From Ancylobacter polymorphus (lineage in GTDB: Bacteria; Pseudomonadota; Alphaproteobacteria; Rhizobiales; Xanthobacteraceae): a stretch of DNA of 64,000 bases. The stretch lies in the NCBI RefSeq assembly GCF_022836935.1, contig NZ_CP083239.1, positions 2,866,001 through 2,930,000 of the forward strand, read 5' to 3'. Made by a program: the position numbers and the translations under genes. The notes under the pieces were generated by a model. It did not search any database. It was not told where the DNA came from and saw only the letters and a program-made list of their open reading frames with translations. Of this stretch, positions 39,878-52,857 are shown one piece after another. How positions within the stretch are numbered: the stretch's first letter is position 1; each line of letters starts with the position of its first letter.

Positions 39878-40774
39878 TCAGAACGGCACGGTCAGACGGG
39901 CGGTGCCGGTCCACACGCTGTAATCCGCGCCGATGCCGCCATATTCGCCGCCGAGCGACAGCGACCCGGCCGTGAGAACACGCATGCTGAAACCGCCCGT
40001 GACCCGCGCCGACCAGCCATCGCCAATGCCGGTGTCGGGCACATCCGCCACCACCGCATCGTCCGAGGCAAAGCGCCAGTCGGCGTAAAGACCGAGATAG
40101 GGCATCACGCCCTCGATCCAGTGCGGCGCCGTCACCTTGCCGCCCAGCGCGACGCGCCCGGTGGAGAAATCGCGCGAATCGTGGAGGCCTCCCAGCGTGT
40201 CGATATAGTTGCCCTGACTTTCCCAGAGGGCGAACACATCGGCGGAGGGTTCGACGACATAGCCGGCGACATCATAGGTGCCGTTGATCCCGGTGGAGAG
40301 CAGCCAGCGCGAGCCGTCGAAGCTGCCGGCCGCCAGCCCGGCGGAGGCGTCGTAGCTCAGGCCCGTCCAGCCGACCATGCCCTTCCAGCGCAGCGTCGGC
40401 GTGATCTGCCAGCCGGCATAGGTGCCGACCGTGGCGCCGTCGCCATCCAGATTGCCGGTGAGCCAGGCGAAGTCATAGTCGAAATTCTCGTAACCGCCGA
40501 ACACGCCGACCACCACGGTGGGGGCGAGCCGATAGGTGAGGCCGACCGTGGCGTTAATCTGCGTGCCCTTCATCAGGTCGGAATCCGACTGCTGGAATCC
40601 GCTGCCGCGCACATCGACCCAGGCGCTCCAGTTCTGCTCGGCCATCGGCGTGGCGAGCGAGAGCGACTTGTTGACGTTCGCATAGCTGAGGGCCGAGAAG
40701 GCATCGCCCGCGGTTTGCGAAACGCCGGTGCGGTTGTCGGCGGGAGCGAATTGCGACGAGGTGCTGGCGGTCAC
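39878..40774 (-). pseudogene. Autotransporter beta-barrel domain (3' half of a split gene)
   Basis: About 298 residues with the layout of an autotransporter translocator: WSAWVDVRGSGFQQSD, then alternating strands with Gly/aromatic residues (VVGVFGGYENFDYDFAW), ending in TARLTVPF with the terminal Phe needed for Bam insertion. It lies in the same frame as the upstream passenger half, separated only by a TGA at 40790-40792; the codons in between are open. The only start of its own is a GTG at 40774, with no signal peptide, so it could not reach the outer membrane alone. Either a nonsense mutation or a sequencing error. Confidence 0.75.
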
Positions 40775-40789
40775 CGAAGACTTAGCTAC

Positions 40790-41494
40790 TCACTCGATGC
40801 CAGTTGCGGTTAGCACGGGCACTTGCCCATCCATGGAGTGCACGCCGTAGGAAACTAATGCCTCACTGTAGGCCTTTCCGAACGCCCCCAACTGCGCTGG
40901 CCCATTGAACCCAGAGGCTTTATCCTTAGCCACATAAGTGGCGTACTCATAGGCGCTCATGACCTTGCCGGTCGATGTCGAGGGGCTGGAGCCGCCCCCG
41001 CCCAGCGCGGAATCGATGGCGGTGGACACCGAGGTGCTGATGGCGGCGCCCGACGTGTTGGCCACGACCGTCGAGCCGATCGACTGGACGCTGGTCAGTT
41101 TCTGGCTGTCGGTGACACCGGCGCTCCCGCCGCCGCCGGCCGTGCAGCTCCACGAGAAATTCGAGGCTGGGTTGGACTGCGTGCCGCTGATGATGAGTTC
41201 GTCCGTGGTTGCCTCCGGCACGACATAGGTCTGCGAGCCGACCGTGTCGAAGCTCAGGATCGCCGGGTTGTGCGTCGTCGCATTGTAGAGGCCCAGCCGG
41301 TCGGAGCCCCCGACGGCGGTGATGGTCAGCTTGATCGTGTCGCCGGCAGCGAACCCGGTGCCGGTCATGCTGCCGGAGGTCGAGCCGCCTGAGAAGCTGC
41401 CGTTCAGAGCGGAGCAGCCGGTCGACGCGAGCGCGGCGCTGCTGGTTCCCATCAGGAGCACCGACGCAACGGCTCCCAACACAGTATGACGCAT
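40790..41494 (-). CDS. Autotransporter passenger domain (5' half, ends at in-frame TGA)
   Basis: 234 residues. A signal peptide (MRHTVLGAVASVLLMGTSSA, cleaved after ALA) leads into a Gly/Ser/Thr-rich short passenger and then a helical linker (TDSQKLTSVQSIGSTVVANT). The frame stops at TGA 40790-40792 and continues without shift into a full beta-barrel domain. Without the barrel the product would stay periplasmic. GGGGGC six bases before ATG 41494 supports the start. Function of the passenger is unknown; short-passenger autotransporters are common in rhizobia. Confidence 0.65.
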   Translation of the reverse strand: MRHTVLGAVASVLLMGTSSAALASTGCSALNGSFSGGSTSGSMTGTGFAAGDTIKLTITAVGGSDRLGLYNATTHNPAILSFDTVGSQTYVVPEATTDELIISGTQSNPASNFSWSCTAGGGGSAGVTDSQKLTSVQSIGSTVVANTSGAAISTSVSTAIDSALGGGGSSPSTSTGKVMSAYEYATYVAKDKASGFNGPAQLGAFGKAYSEALVSYGVHSMDGQVPVLTATGIE

Positions 41495-41605
41495 AGAAAA
41501 GCCCCCACTAAGATACCGTAGGGGAGCCTTACACGATTCACGCAACCGTGATAGCGCCTAGAGTAAATTGCCGCAGGATACCGCTGGAAATCGACGGGCG
41601 GGCAC

Positions 41606-41634
41606 GAAAAAGGGGCGCCTCGCGGCGCCCCTTT
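41606..41634 (-). terminator. Rho-independent terminator of glnBA
   Basis: On the minus strand AAAGGGGCGCC, a CGCG loop, GGCGCCCCTTT and further T residues lie 24 bases beyond the glnA stop. The A-run on the opposite side may also let it stop plus-strand reads. Confidence 0.88.
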
Positions 41635-41657
41635 CCGTTGGTCGACCGGCGTGCCGA

Positions 41658-43067
41658 TCAGACCGAGTAGTACATCTCGAACTCGACCGGGTGCGGGGTC
41701 ATTTCGAACCGCATCACCTCGGCCATCTTCAGCTCGATATAGGCGTTGATGAAGTCGTCGCCGAACACGTCGCCCTTCTTGAGGAACTCGCGGTCCTTGT
41801 CGAGCGAGGCAAGCGCCTCACGCAGCGAGCCGCAGACGGTCGGGATCTTCTTCAGCTCCTTCGGCGGCAGATCATAGAGGTCCTTGTCCATGGCCGGACC
41901 CGGATCGATCTTGTTGAGGATGCCGTCGAGGCCGGCCATGACAAGCGCGGCGAAGGCGAGATAGGGGTTCGCGCCGGGGTCCGGGAAGCGGGTCTCGACG
42001 CGCTTGGCCTTGGCCGAGGTGGTGTAGGGGATGCGGCAGGAGGCCGAGCGGTTGCGCGCGGAATAGGCGAGCAGCACGGGCGCCTCATAGCCCGGGACCA
42101 GCCGCTTGTAGGAGTTGGTCAGCGGGTTGGTGAAGGCGTTCAGCGCCTTGGCGTGCTTGATGATGCCGCCAATGTACCACAGGCATTCCTGGCTGAGGTC
42201 GGCATATTTGTTGCCGGCAAACATCGGCTTGCCGTCCTTCCAGATCGACTGGTGCACATGCATGCCCGAGCCGTTGTCGCCGAAGATTGGCTTCGGCATG
42301 AAGGTGGCCGTCTTGCCATAGACATTGGCGACCTGGTGGATGCAGTACTTGTAGACCTGCAGCTGGTCGGCCATCGTCACCAGCGTGTCGAACTTCAGAC
42401 CCAGCTCATGCTGGGCGGAAGCGACCTCGTGATGGTGCTTTTCGACCTTGGCGCCCATGCGGGCCATGGCCGCGAGCATCTCGCCGCGCAGGTCCTGGCA
42501 GCTGTCGACCGGCGGCACCGGGAAATAGCCGCCCTTGGTGCGCACGCGGTGGCCGAGATTGCCGCCTTCATATTCGGTGCCGCCATTGGTCGGCAGTTCC
42601 ACCGAATCGAGCTTGAAGCCGGTGTTGTAGGGGTCGGCGGTGAAGCGCACGTCGTCGAAGATGAAGAATTCGGCCTCGGGGCCGATATAGATGGTGTCGC
42701 CGATGCCGGTGGACTTGAGATAGGCCTCGGCCTTCTTGGCGATGCCGCGCGGGTCGCGCGAATAGGGCTCGCCGGTGGTCGGCTCCAGCACGTCGCAGAC
42801 CACGACGAGCGTGGTTTCGGCGAAGAACGGGTCGATGCTGACGGAGTCGAGATCGGGCTGCAGATGCATGTCCGATTCGTTGATGGCCTTCCAGCCCGCA
42901 ATGGAGGAACCGTCGAATGCCTGACCTTCGGCGAAGAAATCTTCGTCGACCATCGAGATATCGAAGGTCACATGCTGCCACTTGCCGCGGGGATCGGTGA
43001 AGCGCAGGTCGACGTATTTCACGTCGTTGTCCTTTATCAGCTTCATTACATCCTTGGCCGTCGTCAT
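41658..43067 (-). CDS. glnA: Glutamine synthetase type I
   Basis: A 469-residue GSI subunit (dodecamer) forming glutamine from glutamate, ammonia and ATP. Visible motifs: FDGSSIAGW near residue 50, PEAEFFIFD, the ATP-binding region [18 protein letters not shown] and the adenylylation site Tyr398 in [16 protein letters not shown]. Activity should therefore be tuned by GlnE under the control of the PII protein encoded just upstream. The ORF extends upstream, but [19 protein letters not shown] is the family start, at 43067. It lies 132 bases after glnB in the standard glnBA operon. Confidence 0.97.
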   Translation of the reverse strand: MTTAKDVMKLIKDNDVKYVDLRFTDPRGKWQHVTFDISMVDEDFFAEGQAFDGSSIAGWKAINESDMHLQPDLDSVSIDPFFAETTLVVVCDVLEPTTGEPYSRDPRGIAKKAEAYLKSTGIGDTIYIGPEAEFFIFDDVRFTADPYNTGFKLDSVELPTNGGTEYEGGNLGHRVRTKGGYFPVPPVDSCQDLRGEMLAAMARMGAKVEKHHHEVASAQHELGLKFDTLVTMADQLQVYKYCIHQVANVYGKTATFMPKPIFGDNGSGMHVHQSIWKDGKPMFAGNKYADLSQECLWYIGGIIKHAKALNAFTNPLTNSYKRLVPGYEAPVLLAYSARNRSASCRIPYTTSAKAKRVETRFPDPGANPYLAFAALVMAGLDGILNKIDPGPAMDKDLYDLPPKELKKIPTVCGSLREALASLDKDREFLKKGDVFGDDFINAYIELKMAEVMRFEMTPHPVEFEMYYSV

Positions 43068-43199
43068 ATTGTTCGTACCTCTTCTGATACTGCCGTCTTT
43101 TGCAGGGCAGATGGATCCCAAGCGGATGGTCAACGACGATACGCGCCGCATCCGTGGGGATGCGGCGCGCTCATATGCGCCACCATACTACGCTGGCTG

Positions 43200-43879
<680 letters not shown>

Positions 43880-45367
43880 ATGCAGCTTCTCACCCCCGCC
43901 GAAATGGCCCGCGCCGATGCCTTCACTATCGCCGCCGGCGTTCCCGGCGCGGTGCTCATGGAACGGGCGGGACACGCTGTCGCAGCCTTCGCTGCGCGGG
44001 TGACGGCGGCCGGCGGGCTTGTGCTGGTGCTGTGCGGGCCGGGCAATAATGGCGGGGACGGATTCGTCGCCGCGCGGCTCCTGGCGGCGGCCGGCTACCG
44101 GGTGCGTCTCGCTCTGCTGGGCGAGCGGGAGGCCTTGCGCGGCGATGCCGCGCTCATGGCGGCGCGCTGGGAAGGGCCGGTCGCGCCGGCGGAGACGGTG
44201 GACCTCATCGGCGCCGATCTCGTCATCGACGCGCTGTTCGGCGCCGGGCTAGCGCGCGATCTCGACGGCGCGGCGCGGGCGCTGGTGGAGCGGGTGAACG
44301 CCGCCGGACTGCCGGTACTGGCGGTGGACCTGCCCTCCGGCATTGACGGCGCGACCGGGGCGGTGCGCGGGGCGGCGATCGAGGCGCGCTGGAGCGTCAC
44401 CTTCTTCCGCGCCAAGCCCGGCCATGTGCTGCTGCCGGGGCGCCTGCATGCGGGGGAGGTGAGCGTCGCGGATATCGGCATCCTCCCCGCCGCGCTTGAC
44501 GTCCTCGCGCCCCGCGCCTTCGCCAATGTGCCGGAGCTGTGGGCCGGCCATTTCCCGGTGCCGGCGCCGGAGGGGCATAAATATTCGCGCGGTCATCTCG
44601 TGGCCGTTTCCGGCCCGGCGCAGGCGACCGGGGCGACGCGGCTTTCCGCTCGCGCGGCGCTGCGGGCCGGGGCCGGGCTGGTGACGGTGGCGTGCCCGGC
44701 CGAGGCGCTGCCGATCCACGCGGCGAATCTCTCCGCCATCATGGTACGGCCGGTGGAGGACGCGGCCGGGCTGGCGCATCTGCTCGCCGATCCGCGCCTG
44801 ACGACGCTGGTGCTTGGCCCCGGGCTGGGCGTCGGGGAGGCGGCCCGCGCCAAGCTCGCAGTGTGCGGCGGCCGGCGTCTGGTCATCGACGCCGATCTCC
44901 TCACCTCCTTCAAGGGCGAGGCGGACGCGCTGGCGCGGGCGCTGGCGGGTGCGCCGGCGGCCGTGGCGACCCCGCATGACGGTGAGTTCGCGCGGATTTT
45001 CGAGCGCTGCCCGCAGGTGCTGGAGGCGCCCTCGCGGCTGGAGCGGGCGCGGGCCGGCGCCGCGCGCCTTGGGGCGACGCTGCTGCTCAAGGGGCCGGAC
45101 ACGGTGGTGGCGAGCCCGGACGGGCGCGCTAGCATCGCCGCCAATGCGCCGCCCTGGCTCGCGACCGCCGGGGCGGGGGACGTGCTGGCGGGAATCGTCG
45201 GCGGGCTGCTGGCGCAGGGCATGCCGCCTTTCGAGGCGGCGAGCGCCGCGGTGTGGCTCCACGGCGAGGCCGCGCGCGAGGCCGGGCCCGGGCTGGTGGC
45301 CGACGATCTGATCGACGCGCTGCGCCCGGTTTATCGCCGCCTCTTCGGCCGGCTGGGGGCTGTGTAG
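43880..45367 (+). CDS. nnrD: Bifunctional NAD(P)HX epimerase / ADP-dependent NAD(P)HX dehydratase
   Basis: A 495-residue fusion repairing hydrated NADH and NADPH. The N-terminal half (1-210, YjeF_N) has the Rossmann motif GPGNNGGDGFVAARLL and AVDLPSGIDGATG, and epimerises R- to S-NAD(P)HX. The C-terminal half (220-495, carbohydrate-kinase-like) has HKYSRGHLVAVSGPAQATGA, GPGLGVG, the DADLLT and TPHDGEFARIF motifs and the anion hole ATAGAGDVLAGIVGG, and dehydrates S-NAD(P)HX using ADP. Length and order are those of bacterial Nnr. The very high GC (shadow ORFs on both strands) is in line with its neighbours. Confidence 0.95.
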   Translation: MQLLTPAEMARADAFTIAAGVPGAVLMERAGHAVAAFAARVTAAGGLVLVLCGPGNNGGDGFVAARLLAAAGYRVRLALLGEREALRGDAALMAARWEGPVAPAETVDLIGADLVIDALFGAGLARDLDGAARALVERVNAAGLPVLAVDLPSGIDGATGAVRGAAIEARWSVTFFRAKPGHVLLPGRLHAGEVSVADIGILPAALDVLAPRAFANVPELWAGHFPVPAPEGHKYSRGHLVAVSGPAQATGATRLSARAALRAGAGLVTVACPAEALPIHAANLSAIMVRPVEDAAGLAHLLADPRLTTLVLGPGLGVGEAARAKLAVCGGRRLVIDADLLTSFKGEADALARALAGAPAAVATPHDGEFARIFERCPQVLEAPSRLERARAGAARLGATLLLKGPDTVVASPDGRASIAANAPPWLATAGAGDVLAGIVGGLLAQGMPPFEAASAAVWLHGEAAREAGPGLVADDLIDALRPVYRRLFGRLGAV

Positions 45368-45384
45368 CTTCGGTACGATCGAGT

Positions 45385-45469
45385 TGGTGCCCCCCACCGG
45401 ACTCGAACCGGCACCTCTCACGAGAACGGAACCTAAATCCGTCGCGTCTACCAATTCCGCCAAGGGGGC
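45385..45469 (-). tRNA. tRNA-Leu (anticodon TAG)
   Basis: On the minus strand an 85-nt cloverleaf: acceptor GCCCCCT pairing with GGGGGGC plus A and an encoded CCA, D-arm GGCGGAATTGGTAGACGC, anticodon stem ACGGA/TCCGT with loop TTTAGGT (anticodon TAG, reads CUN), a long variable arm and T-arm GCCGGTTCGAGTCCGGT. The long variable arm confirms leucine. A fragment of a different tRNA-Leu with the same anticodon lies 400 bases away on the other strand. Confidence 0.95.
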
Positions 45470-45505
45470 CCTATAACGGCCGCTGGTAGCGCTGCGGAGC
45501 CCGCG

Positions 45506-45805
45506 ATGTCAACGTTCGAGGAGGATGCCCGCCGCCGCATAGCGGCCCAGCAGACGACCTTGGCGCGGCTAGGGACTTGGGTGGGTTCCCAAATCGGCCG
45601 CCTGAGCCTTGCAGCCCTTGGGGTGGCACTGGTCCTCTGGGTAGTACCTGCCCTTGCGCAGCTTCGATACAGCTACTATGAGAGCGCGACGTTAGGGGGT
45701 CTCATCAAGGTGGACCGCCTTACCGGGCGCATGGAGTTTTGCAAGGTGTGGTGGGATGAGCAGCAAACGTTGCGATCCGCCTGCCGGGCGACGACGACCC
45801 GGTGA
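45506..45805 (+). CDS. Small single-pass membrane protein, unknown function
   Basis: 99 residues: a charged helical N-terminus, one membrane helix (LSLAALGVALVLWVVPALAQ), then a short external domain YESATLGGLIKVDRLTGRME ending in a Cys/Trp-containing segment. The pattern 'variable residues, then ..RLDTRTG....C' is one I have seen in many small proteobacterial envelope proteins. GGAG six bases before the ATG supports translation. It lies inside the disturbed tRNA-Leu region, so it may have come in with whatever broke the tRNA. No function can be given. Confidence 0.5.
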   Translation: MSTFEEDARRRIAAQQTTLARLGTWVGSQIGRLSLAALGVALVLWVVPALAQLRYSYYESATLGGLIKVDRLTGRMEFCKVWWDEQQTLRSACRATTTR

Positions 45806-45875
45806 GTGTACCACACCGCGCCACCTGTGGCGGATGGAACCCCTTGAAATTGTTGGAAGTGGCGTAAGTCAGCCG

Positions 45876-45932
45876 AGGATTTAGGTTCCAGTGGCGAGAG
45901 TCGTGGGGGTTCGAGTCCCTCCGCCCGCACCA
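45876..45932 (+). tRNA. 3' half of a broken tRNA-Leu (TAG); candidate attachment-site remnant
   Basis: GGATTTAGGTTCC (anticodon loop TTTAGGT), a long variable arm, the T-arm GGGGGTTCGAGTCCCTC and the acceptor 3' strand CGCCCGCACCA are perfect tRNA-Leu sequence. The matching 5' half (expected to start GCGGGCG) is absent upstream, where unrelated DNA begins abruptly. Site-specific elements that integrate in tRNAs leave exactly such a 3' fragment. It cannot make a tRNA. Typed as tRNA because that is what it derives from. Confidence 0.75.
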
Positions 45933-46062
45933 GTGCCTTACCCTTGTCCGGTGCCGCCTTCCGACCCATTTGCACCGAGCGCGGCCGTCGGCGATCACGC
46001 GGCCACGCACACCGACATTCGAGAGCCCGCGCACGCGGCAAACTAGACGAAGGCCGATTAAA

Positions 46063-47418
46063 ATGCAGGTCACCGAACTCCTCGCCGAAGGTCTGAAGCG
46101 CGAATATCGCGTGGTGCTGCCGGCCTCCGAACTTGACGCCAAGGCCAATGCGCGCCTCAGCGAACTCAAGGACAAGGTCCGCCTCAACGGCTTCCGCCCC
46201 GGCAAGGTGCCGGTCGCGCATCTCAAGCGCATGTATGGCAAGTCCGTGCTCGCCGAGGTCATCGACCAGGCGGTGAACGAGGCCAACACCAAGATCATCG
46301 AGGATAACGGCTTCAAGCTGGCCATGCAGCCCAAGGTGGAGCTGCCGCAGGACCAGGAGCAGGTGAACGAGGTCATCGAGGGCAAGGCCGACCTGTCCTT
46401 CACCGTGAACCTCGAAGTGCTGCCGGCGATCACGCTCGGCGACTTCAAGTCGATCACGCTGGACAAGCCGGTGCTCGCCGTCTCCGACGAGGAGGTCGAG
46501 GAGACCGTCAAGCGCATCGCCGACGCCAACCGCCCCTATGCCGCCAAGCCCGAAGGCACGGCCGAGAACGGCGACCGCGTCACCATCTCCTTCGTCGGCT
46601 CGATCGACGGCGAGAAGTTCGAGGGCGGCGCGGGCGAGGACGTGCCGCTGGTGCTCGGCTCCAACAGCTTCATCCCCGGCTTCGAGGAGCAGCTGGTCGG
46701 CATCAAGGAAGACGAGACCCGCACCGTCACCGTCACCTTCCCCGAGGCCTATCAGGCCGCTCACCTCGCCGGCAAGGAAGCCTCCTTCGAGGTGACGGCG
46801 AAGATGATCGAAGCCCCGACCGAGATGGAAATCGGCGACGAGTTCGCCAAGACGCTGGGCATGGACAGCCTCGCCGCGCTTAAGGAGCAGGTGAAGAGCC
46901 GCATCGCCCAGGAGCACAACGCGCAGAGCCGCAACAAGGCCAAGCGCCGCCTGCTCGACGCGCTGGACGGCCTGCACAAGTTCGACGTGCCGCCGACCCT
47001 GGCGGAGCAGGAATTCGATGGCATCTGGGGTTCGGTGACCGCCGAGATGGAAGCCCAGAAGAAGACCTTCGCCGATGAGGGCACCACCGAGGAGGCCGCC
47101 CGCGAGGATTACCGCAAGATCGCCGAGCGCCGCGTGCGCCTCGGCCTGGTCCTTGCGGAAATCGGTGAGAAGAACAACATCCAGGTCACCGACGACGAAG
47201 TGACCCGCGCCGTCGTCGAGCGCGCCCGGCAGTTCCCGGGGCAGGAGCAGCAGGTGTGGGAGTTCTACCGCAAGAACGCCCAGGCGCTGGCCAGCCTGCG
47301 CGCGCCGATCTTCGAGGAGAAGGTCGTCGACTACCTGCTCGAACTCGCCACCGTCAACGAGGTCCCCGTCACCCGCGAGGAACTCTATGCCGAGGACGAG
47401 GACGACAAGGCGGCCTGA
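46063..47418 (+). CDS. tig: Trigger factor (ribosome-associated chaperone / PPIase)
   Basis: A 451-residue three-domain chaperone that meets nascent chains at the ribosome exit. The N-terminal ribosome-binding domain has the signature around [18 protein letters not shown]. The FKBP-type prolyl isomerase domain spans about 155-245 ([37 protein letters not shown]). The C-terminal helical domain forms the substrate cradle. The start is at [10 protein letters not shown], preceded by GAAGG. It heads the protein quality-control block tig-clpP-clpX-lon. Confidence 0.96.
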   Translation: MQVTELLAEGLKREYRVVLPASELDAKANARLSELKDKVRLNGFRPGKVPVAHLKRMYGKSVLAEVIDQAVNEANTKIIEDNGFKLAMQPKVELPQDQEQVNEVIEGKADLSFTVNLEVLPAITLGDFKSITLDKPVLAVSDEEVEETVKRIADANRPYAAKPEGTAENGDRVTISFVGSIDGEKFEGGAGEDVPLVLGSNSFIPGFEEQLVGIKEDETRTVTVTFPEAYQAAHLAGKEASFEVTAKMIEAPTEMEIGDEFAKTLGMDSLAALKEQVKSRIAQEHNAQSRNKAKRRLLDALDGLHKFDVPPTLAEQEFDGIWGSVTAEMEAQKKTFADEGTTEEAAREDYRKIAERRVRLGLVLAEIGEKNNIQVTDDEVTRAVVERARQFPGQEQQVWEFYRKNAQALASLRAPIFEEKVVDYLLELATVNEVPVTREELYAEDEDDKAA

Positions 47419-47570
47419 TTTCGGCGGAACGCGCGGAGTCGTGCGCGTTGCGCGGCTCCGCCTCCCGCCGCTGCCGCACCGGCGGGCTGGTAGGGACGCG
47501 CTTTCCCTTTATTGTGGGGTAGGTGGATTCGCGGGCGGCGCAGGCGCGCCGTGCCGCCGAGGATCGAAAT

Positions 47571-48203
47571 ATGCGTGACCCGATTGATACCCTGAACAAC
47601 TACCTGGTCCCGATGGTGGTCGAGCAGACCAACCGGGGCGAGCGTTCCTACGACATTTATTCGCGGCTGCTGAAAGAGCGCATCATTTTCCTGACCGGTC
47701 CGGTCGAGGACGGCATGGCGACCCTCATGGTCGCCCAGCTGCTGTTCCTCGAAGCGGAAAATCCGAAGAAGGAAATCTCGATGTACATCAACTCCCCCGG
47801 CGGGGTGGTGACATCGGGTCTGGCGATCTACGACACCATGCAGTTCATCAAGCCGGCGGTGTCGACGCTGTGCATCGGCCAGGCCGCCTCGATGGGCTCG
47901 CTGCTGCTGACCGCCGGCGAGAAGGACATGCGCTTCGCCCTGCCGAACGCGCGAATCATGGTGCACCAGCCCTCGGGCGGCTTCCAGGGCCAGGTGACCG
48001 ACATCATGCTCCACGCCAAGGAGATCATGAGCCTCAAGCAGCGGCTCAACGAGATCTACGTGAAGCACACGGGCCAGGACCTCAAGTCGGTGGAAGACGC
48101 GCTGGAGCGCGACAACTTCATGACCGCCGAGGTGGCCAAGTCCTTCGGGCTTATCGACAAAGTGATCGACAAGCGCCCGGATGAGGCGCCGGTGAAGCCC
48201 TGA
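47571..48203 (+). CDS. clpP: ATP-dependent Clp protease proteolytic subunit ClpP
   Basis: A 210-residue serine protease subunit that forms the double-heptamer degradation chamber used by ClpX and ClpA. Catalytic Ser107 lies in [12 protein letters not shown] and His132 in [16 protein letters not shown] is the oxyanion-loop motif. The start at [14 protein letters not shown] is the alphaproteobacterial norm; the ORF's upstream extension is not conserved. A hairpin follows 55 bases after the stop. Confidence 0.97.
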   Translation: MRDPIDTLNNYLVPMVVEQTNRGERSYDIYSRLLKERIIFLTGPVEDGMATLMVAQLLFLEAENPKKEISMYINSPGGVVTSGLAIYDTMQFIKPAVSTLCIGQAASMGSLLLTAGEKDMRFALPNARIMVHQPSGGFQGQVTDIMLHAKEIMSLKQRLNEIYVKHTGQDLKSVEDALERDNFMTAEVAKSFGLIDKVIDKRPDEAPVKP

Positions 48204-48577
48204 CGGGCCTTCGCGCCGTGTTTCCGAATGCGGCGCGACTTCCTATATTGACACCTGAGCCCGCGTCGAGATGAAGCGCGGGCTTGCATGCGTCGCGGTA
48301 TCGCGCTTGCATGGCATCAGCATGAAGTGTCGCCTGGAGGTGTGACGAGGGGACGACGGGCAGATGCCCATTTCGCGAAAGCGGGGATGGTGCGAATGCC
48401 TTCTTGATCGGATCGTAGCCAGCGTGCTTGGCTGTGACAGAACAGGGACCCTTAAGTCGCTTCCTTTTGACGGCCTTTTCGAGCCGTCGCGTTTCTCCCC
48501 CCTTGGAGGCCCGCGGCGGCCGCGGGACTGGGGCGGTTCCGGGCAGTGCCTGGACCGCCGAGCGGACGGAGAGACGC
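48204..48577 (+). promoter_or_regulatory. clpP-clpX intergenic region
   Basis: 374 bases without a convincing gene. AGCCCGCG (48258-48265) and CGCGGGCT (48277-48284) form an 8-bp hairpin with only a weak T-run, a possible leaky terminator after clpP. A TTGACA at 48248-48253 has no good -10 partner. Near 48468-48488 GACGGC/GCCGTC forms a second dyad. A clpX promoter is expected here but I could not fix it. Confidence 0.4.
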
Positions 48578-49849
48578 ATGAGCAAGGTTGGCGGCGGCGA
48601 CAGCAAGAATACTCTTTACTGCTCGTTCTGCGGCAAGAGCCAGCACGAGGTCCGCAAACTCATTGCGGGACCGACCGTGTTCATCTGCGATGAATGCGTC
48701 GAGCTGTGCATGGACATCATCCGCGAGGAGAACAAATCCTCGCTGGTGAAGTCGCGCGACGGCATCCCGACCCCGAAGGAAATCTGCAAGGTTCTGGACG
48801 ACTATGTGATCGGCCAGTTCCATGCCAAGCGCGTCCTCTCGGTGGCGGTGCATAACCACTACAAGCGCCTGAACCACGCGACCAAGCACGCCGGCGATGT
48901 CGAGCTGGCCAAGTCCAACATCATGCTGATCGGGCCGACGGGCTCGGGCAAGACGCTGCTCGCGCAGACGCTCGCCCGCATCCTCGACGTGCCCTTCACC
49001 ATGGCGGACGCGACCACGCTGACCGAGGCGGGCTATGTCGGCGAGGATGTGGAGAACATCATCCTCAAGCTGCTGCAGTCGGCCGACTACAATGTCGAGC
49101 GGGCGCAGCGCGGCATCGTCTATATCGACGAGATCGACAAGATCAGCCGCAAGTCCGACAACCCCTCCATCACCCGCGACGTGTCGGGCGAGGGCGTGCA
49201 GCAGGCGCTGTTGAAGATCATGGAAGGCACGGTCGCCTCCGTGCCGCCGCAGGGCGGGCGCAAGCATCCGCAGCAGGAATTCCTGCAGGTGGACACGACC
49301 AACATCCTGTTCATCTGCGGCGGCGCCTTCGCCGGCCTCGACAAGATCATCTCCTCGCGCGGCAAGGGCACGTCCATCGGTTTCGGCGCGGTGGTGGCGG
49401 CCCCCGAGGACCGCAAGCCCGGCGAAGTGTTCCGCGAAGTGGAGCCGGAAGACCTGCTGAAATACGGGCTGATCCCGGAATTCATCGGCCGTCTGCCGGT
49501 CATCGCCACGCTGGGCGACCTCGACGAGGCCGCGCTGAAGAAGATCCTCTCCGAGCCGAAGAACGCGCTGGTGAAGCAGTATCAGCGCCTGTTCGAGATG
49601 GAGAATGTCGAGCTGACCATTCATGAGGAAGCGCTGGGCGCCATCGCCCGCAAGGCCATCGAGCGCAAGACCGGCGCGCGCGGCCTGCGCTCGATCATGG
49701 AAGGCATCCTGCTCGACACGATGTTCGACCTGCCGGGCCTGGAAGGCGTGGAAGAGGTCGTCATCAGCAAAGAGGTCGTCGAGCAGAACGCACGTCCGCT
49801 CTACATTTATGCGGACCGCGCGGCCGGCGATGCGGGCGCGAGTGCGTAG
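48578..49849 (+). CDS. clpX: ATP-dependent Clp protease ATP-binding subunit ClpX
   Basis: A 423-residue AAA+ unfoldase that feeds ClpP; in alphaproteobacteria ClpXP removes CtrA and other cell-cycle regulators. The N-terminal zinc-binding domain has four Cys (15, 18, 37, 40 in LYCSFCGK...FICDEC). Walker A is [15 protein letters not shown], Walker B is [10 protein letters not shown], and sensor and arginine-finger regions ([12 protein letters not shown]) are in place. The upstream extension of the frame is not part of the protein. GGAGAGACGC before ATG 48578 gives the ribosome site. Confidence 0.97.
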   Translation: MSKVGGGDSKNTLYCSFCGKSQHEVRKLIAGPTVFICDECVELCMDIIREENKSSLVKSRDGIPTPKEICKVLDDYVIGQFHAKRVLSVAVHNHYKRLNHATKHAGDVELAKSNIMLIGPTGSGKTLLAQTLARILDVPFTMADATTLTEAGYVGEDVENIILKLLQSADYNVERAQRGIVYIDEIDKISRKSDNPSITRDVSGEGVQQALLKIMEGTVASVPPQGGRKHPQQEFLQVDTTNILFICGGAFAGLDKIISSRGKGTSIGFGAVVAAPEDRKPGEVFREVEPEDLLKYGLIPEFIGRLPVIATLGDLDEAALKKILSEPKNALVKQYQRLFEMENVELTIHEEALGAIARKAIERKTGARGLRSIMEGILLDTMFDLPGLEGVEEVVISKEVVEQNARPLYIYADRAAGDAGASA

Positions 49850-49907
49850 TCGACCGGCGGTGGACGGGGCCGGGCCAGCAGGTCCGGCCAGCGGCGCGGC
49901 CCGCTCC

Positions 49908-49936
49908 CTTGACGGGGGGCGGGGGCATCGCCATCT
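49908..49936 (+). promoter_or_regulatory. Possible heat-shock (RpoH) promoter upstream of lon
   Basis: CTTGAC (49908-49913) and CCATCT (49931-49936) are 17 bases apart and resemble the RpoH elements (CTTG ... CCAT-type). lon is a classical heat-shock gene, so the position makes sense, but both boxes are short and the region is GC-rich. A GAGGAC/GTCCTC hairpin at 50049-50064 lies in the leader. Confidence 0.35.
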
Positions 49937-50101
49937 GAGCCTCAACCACCGGTCCTCGACCGCATCGACGTGCCCCGCGCGCCTGACGCAGCCCCCGCAC
50001 AGAGATCAACGTTCGCGTTCCGGCCGCATCGCGGCGCGGTTCTCCCTGAGGACGCTTGTCCTCGGGTCGGGCCGCCTGCCGCCCAAAGAAAGGAAAGAGC
50101 C

Positions 50102-52540
<2,439 letters not shown>

Positions 52541-52573
52541 GCGGGCGAATAGGGACGCTGCAACGTAAAGAGG

Positions 52574-52609
52574 AAACGGCGGTGCCCTTGGGCGCCGCCG
52601 TTTTCGTTT
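52574..52609 (+). terminator. Rho-independent terminator of lon
   Basis: AAACGGCGGTGCCC pairs with GGGCGCCGCCGTTT (one T-G wobble), followed by TTCGTTT, 33 bases after the lon stop. Confidence 0.88.
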
Positions 52610-52857
52610 CACCGGGCCTTGGCCGCCCCGACGCCGATTCGGTGAGGTGAAACCCACACATTCGCCCAAAATGCGGGCGTGGCGGAGCCGTCACAAATTA
52701 CGGTATCCCATTACGCGCAATTGCCCTGAAGCCGTGTATTTGTGCGGGTTTCGCGGTGGGAGCGCTTGCAATCGCCGCAATTTGGGGAAAGTGTGCCCGC
52801 CCGTCGTCGGTGCATGCGACCGACGATTCTTGTGCAATCAAGGGAAGGACCGGTCAA
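52610..52857 (+). promoter_or_regulatory. Upstream region of the HU gene
   Basis: About 248 bases between the lon terminator and hup hold no gene. It has AT-richer patches near 52690-52710 and 52735-52745 that could carry the hup promoter, but I found no -35/-10 pair good enough to name. Confidence 0.35.
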
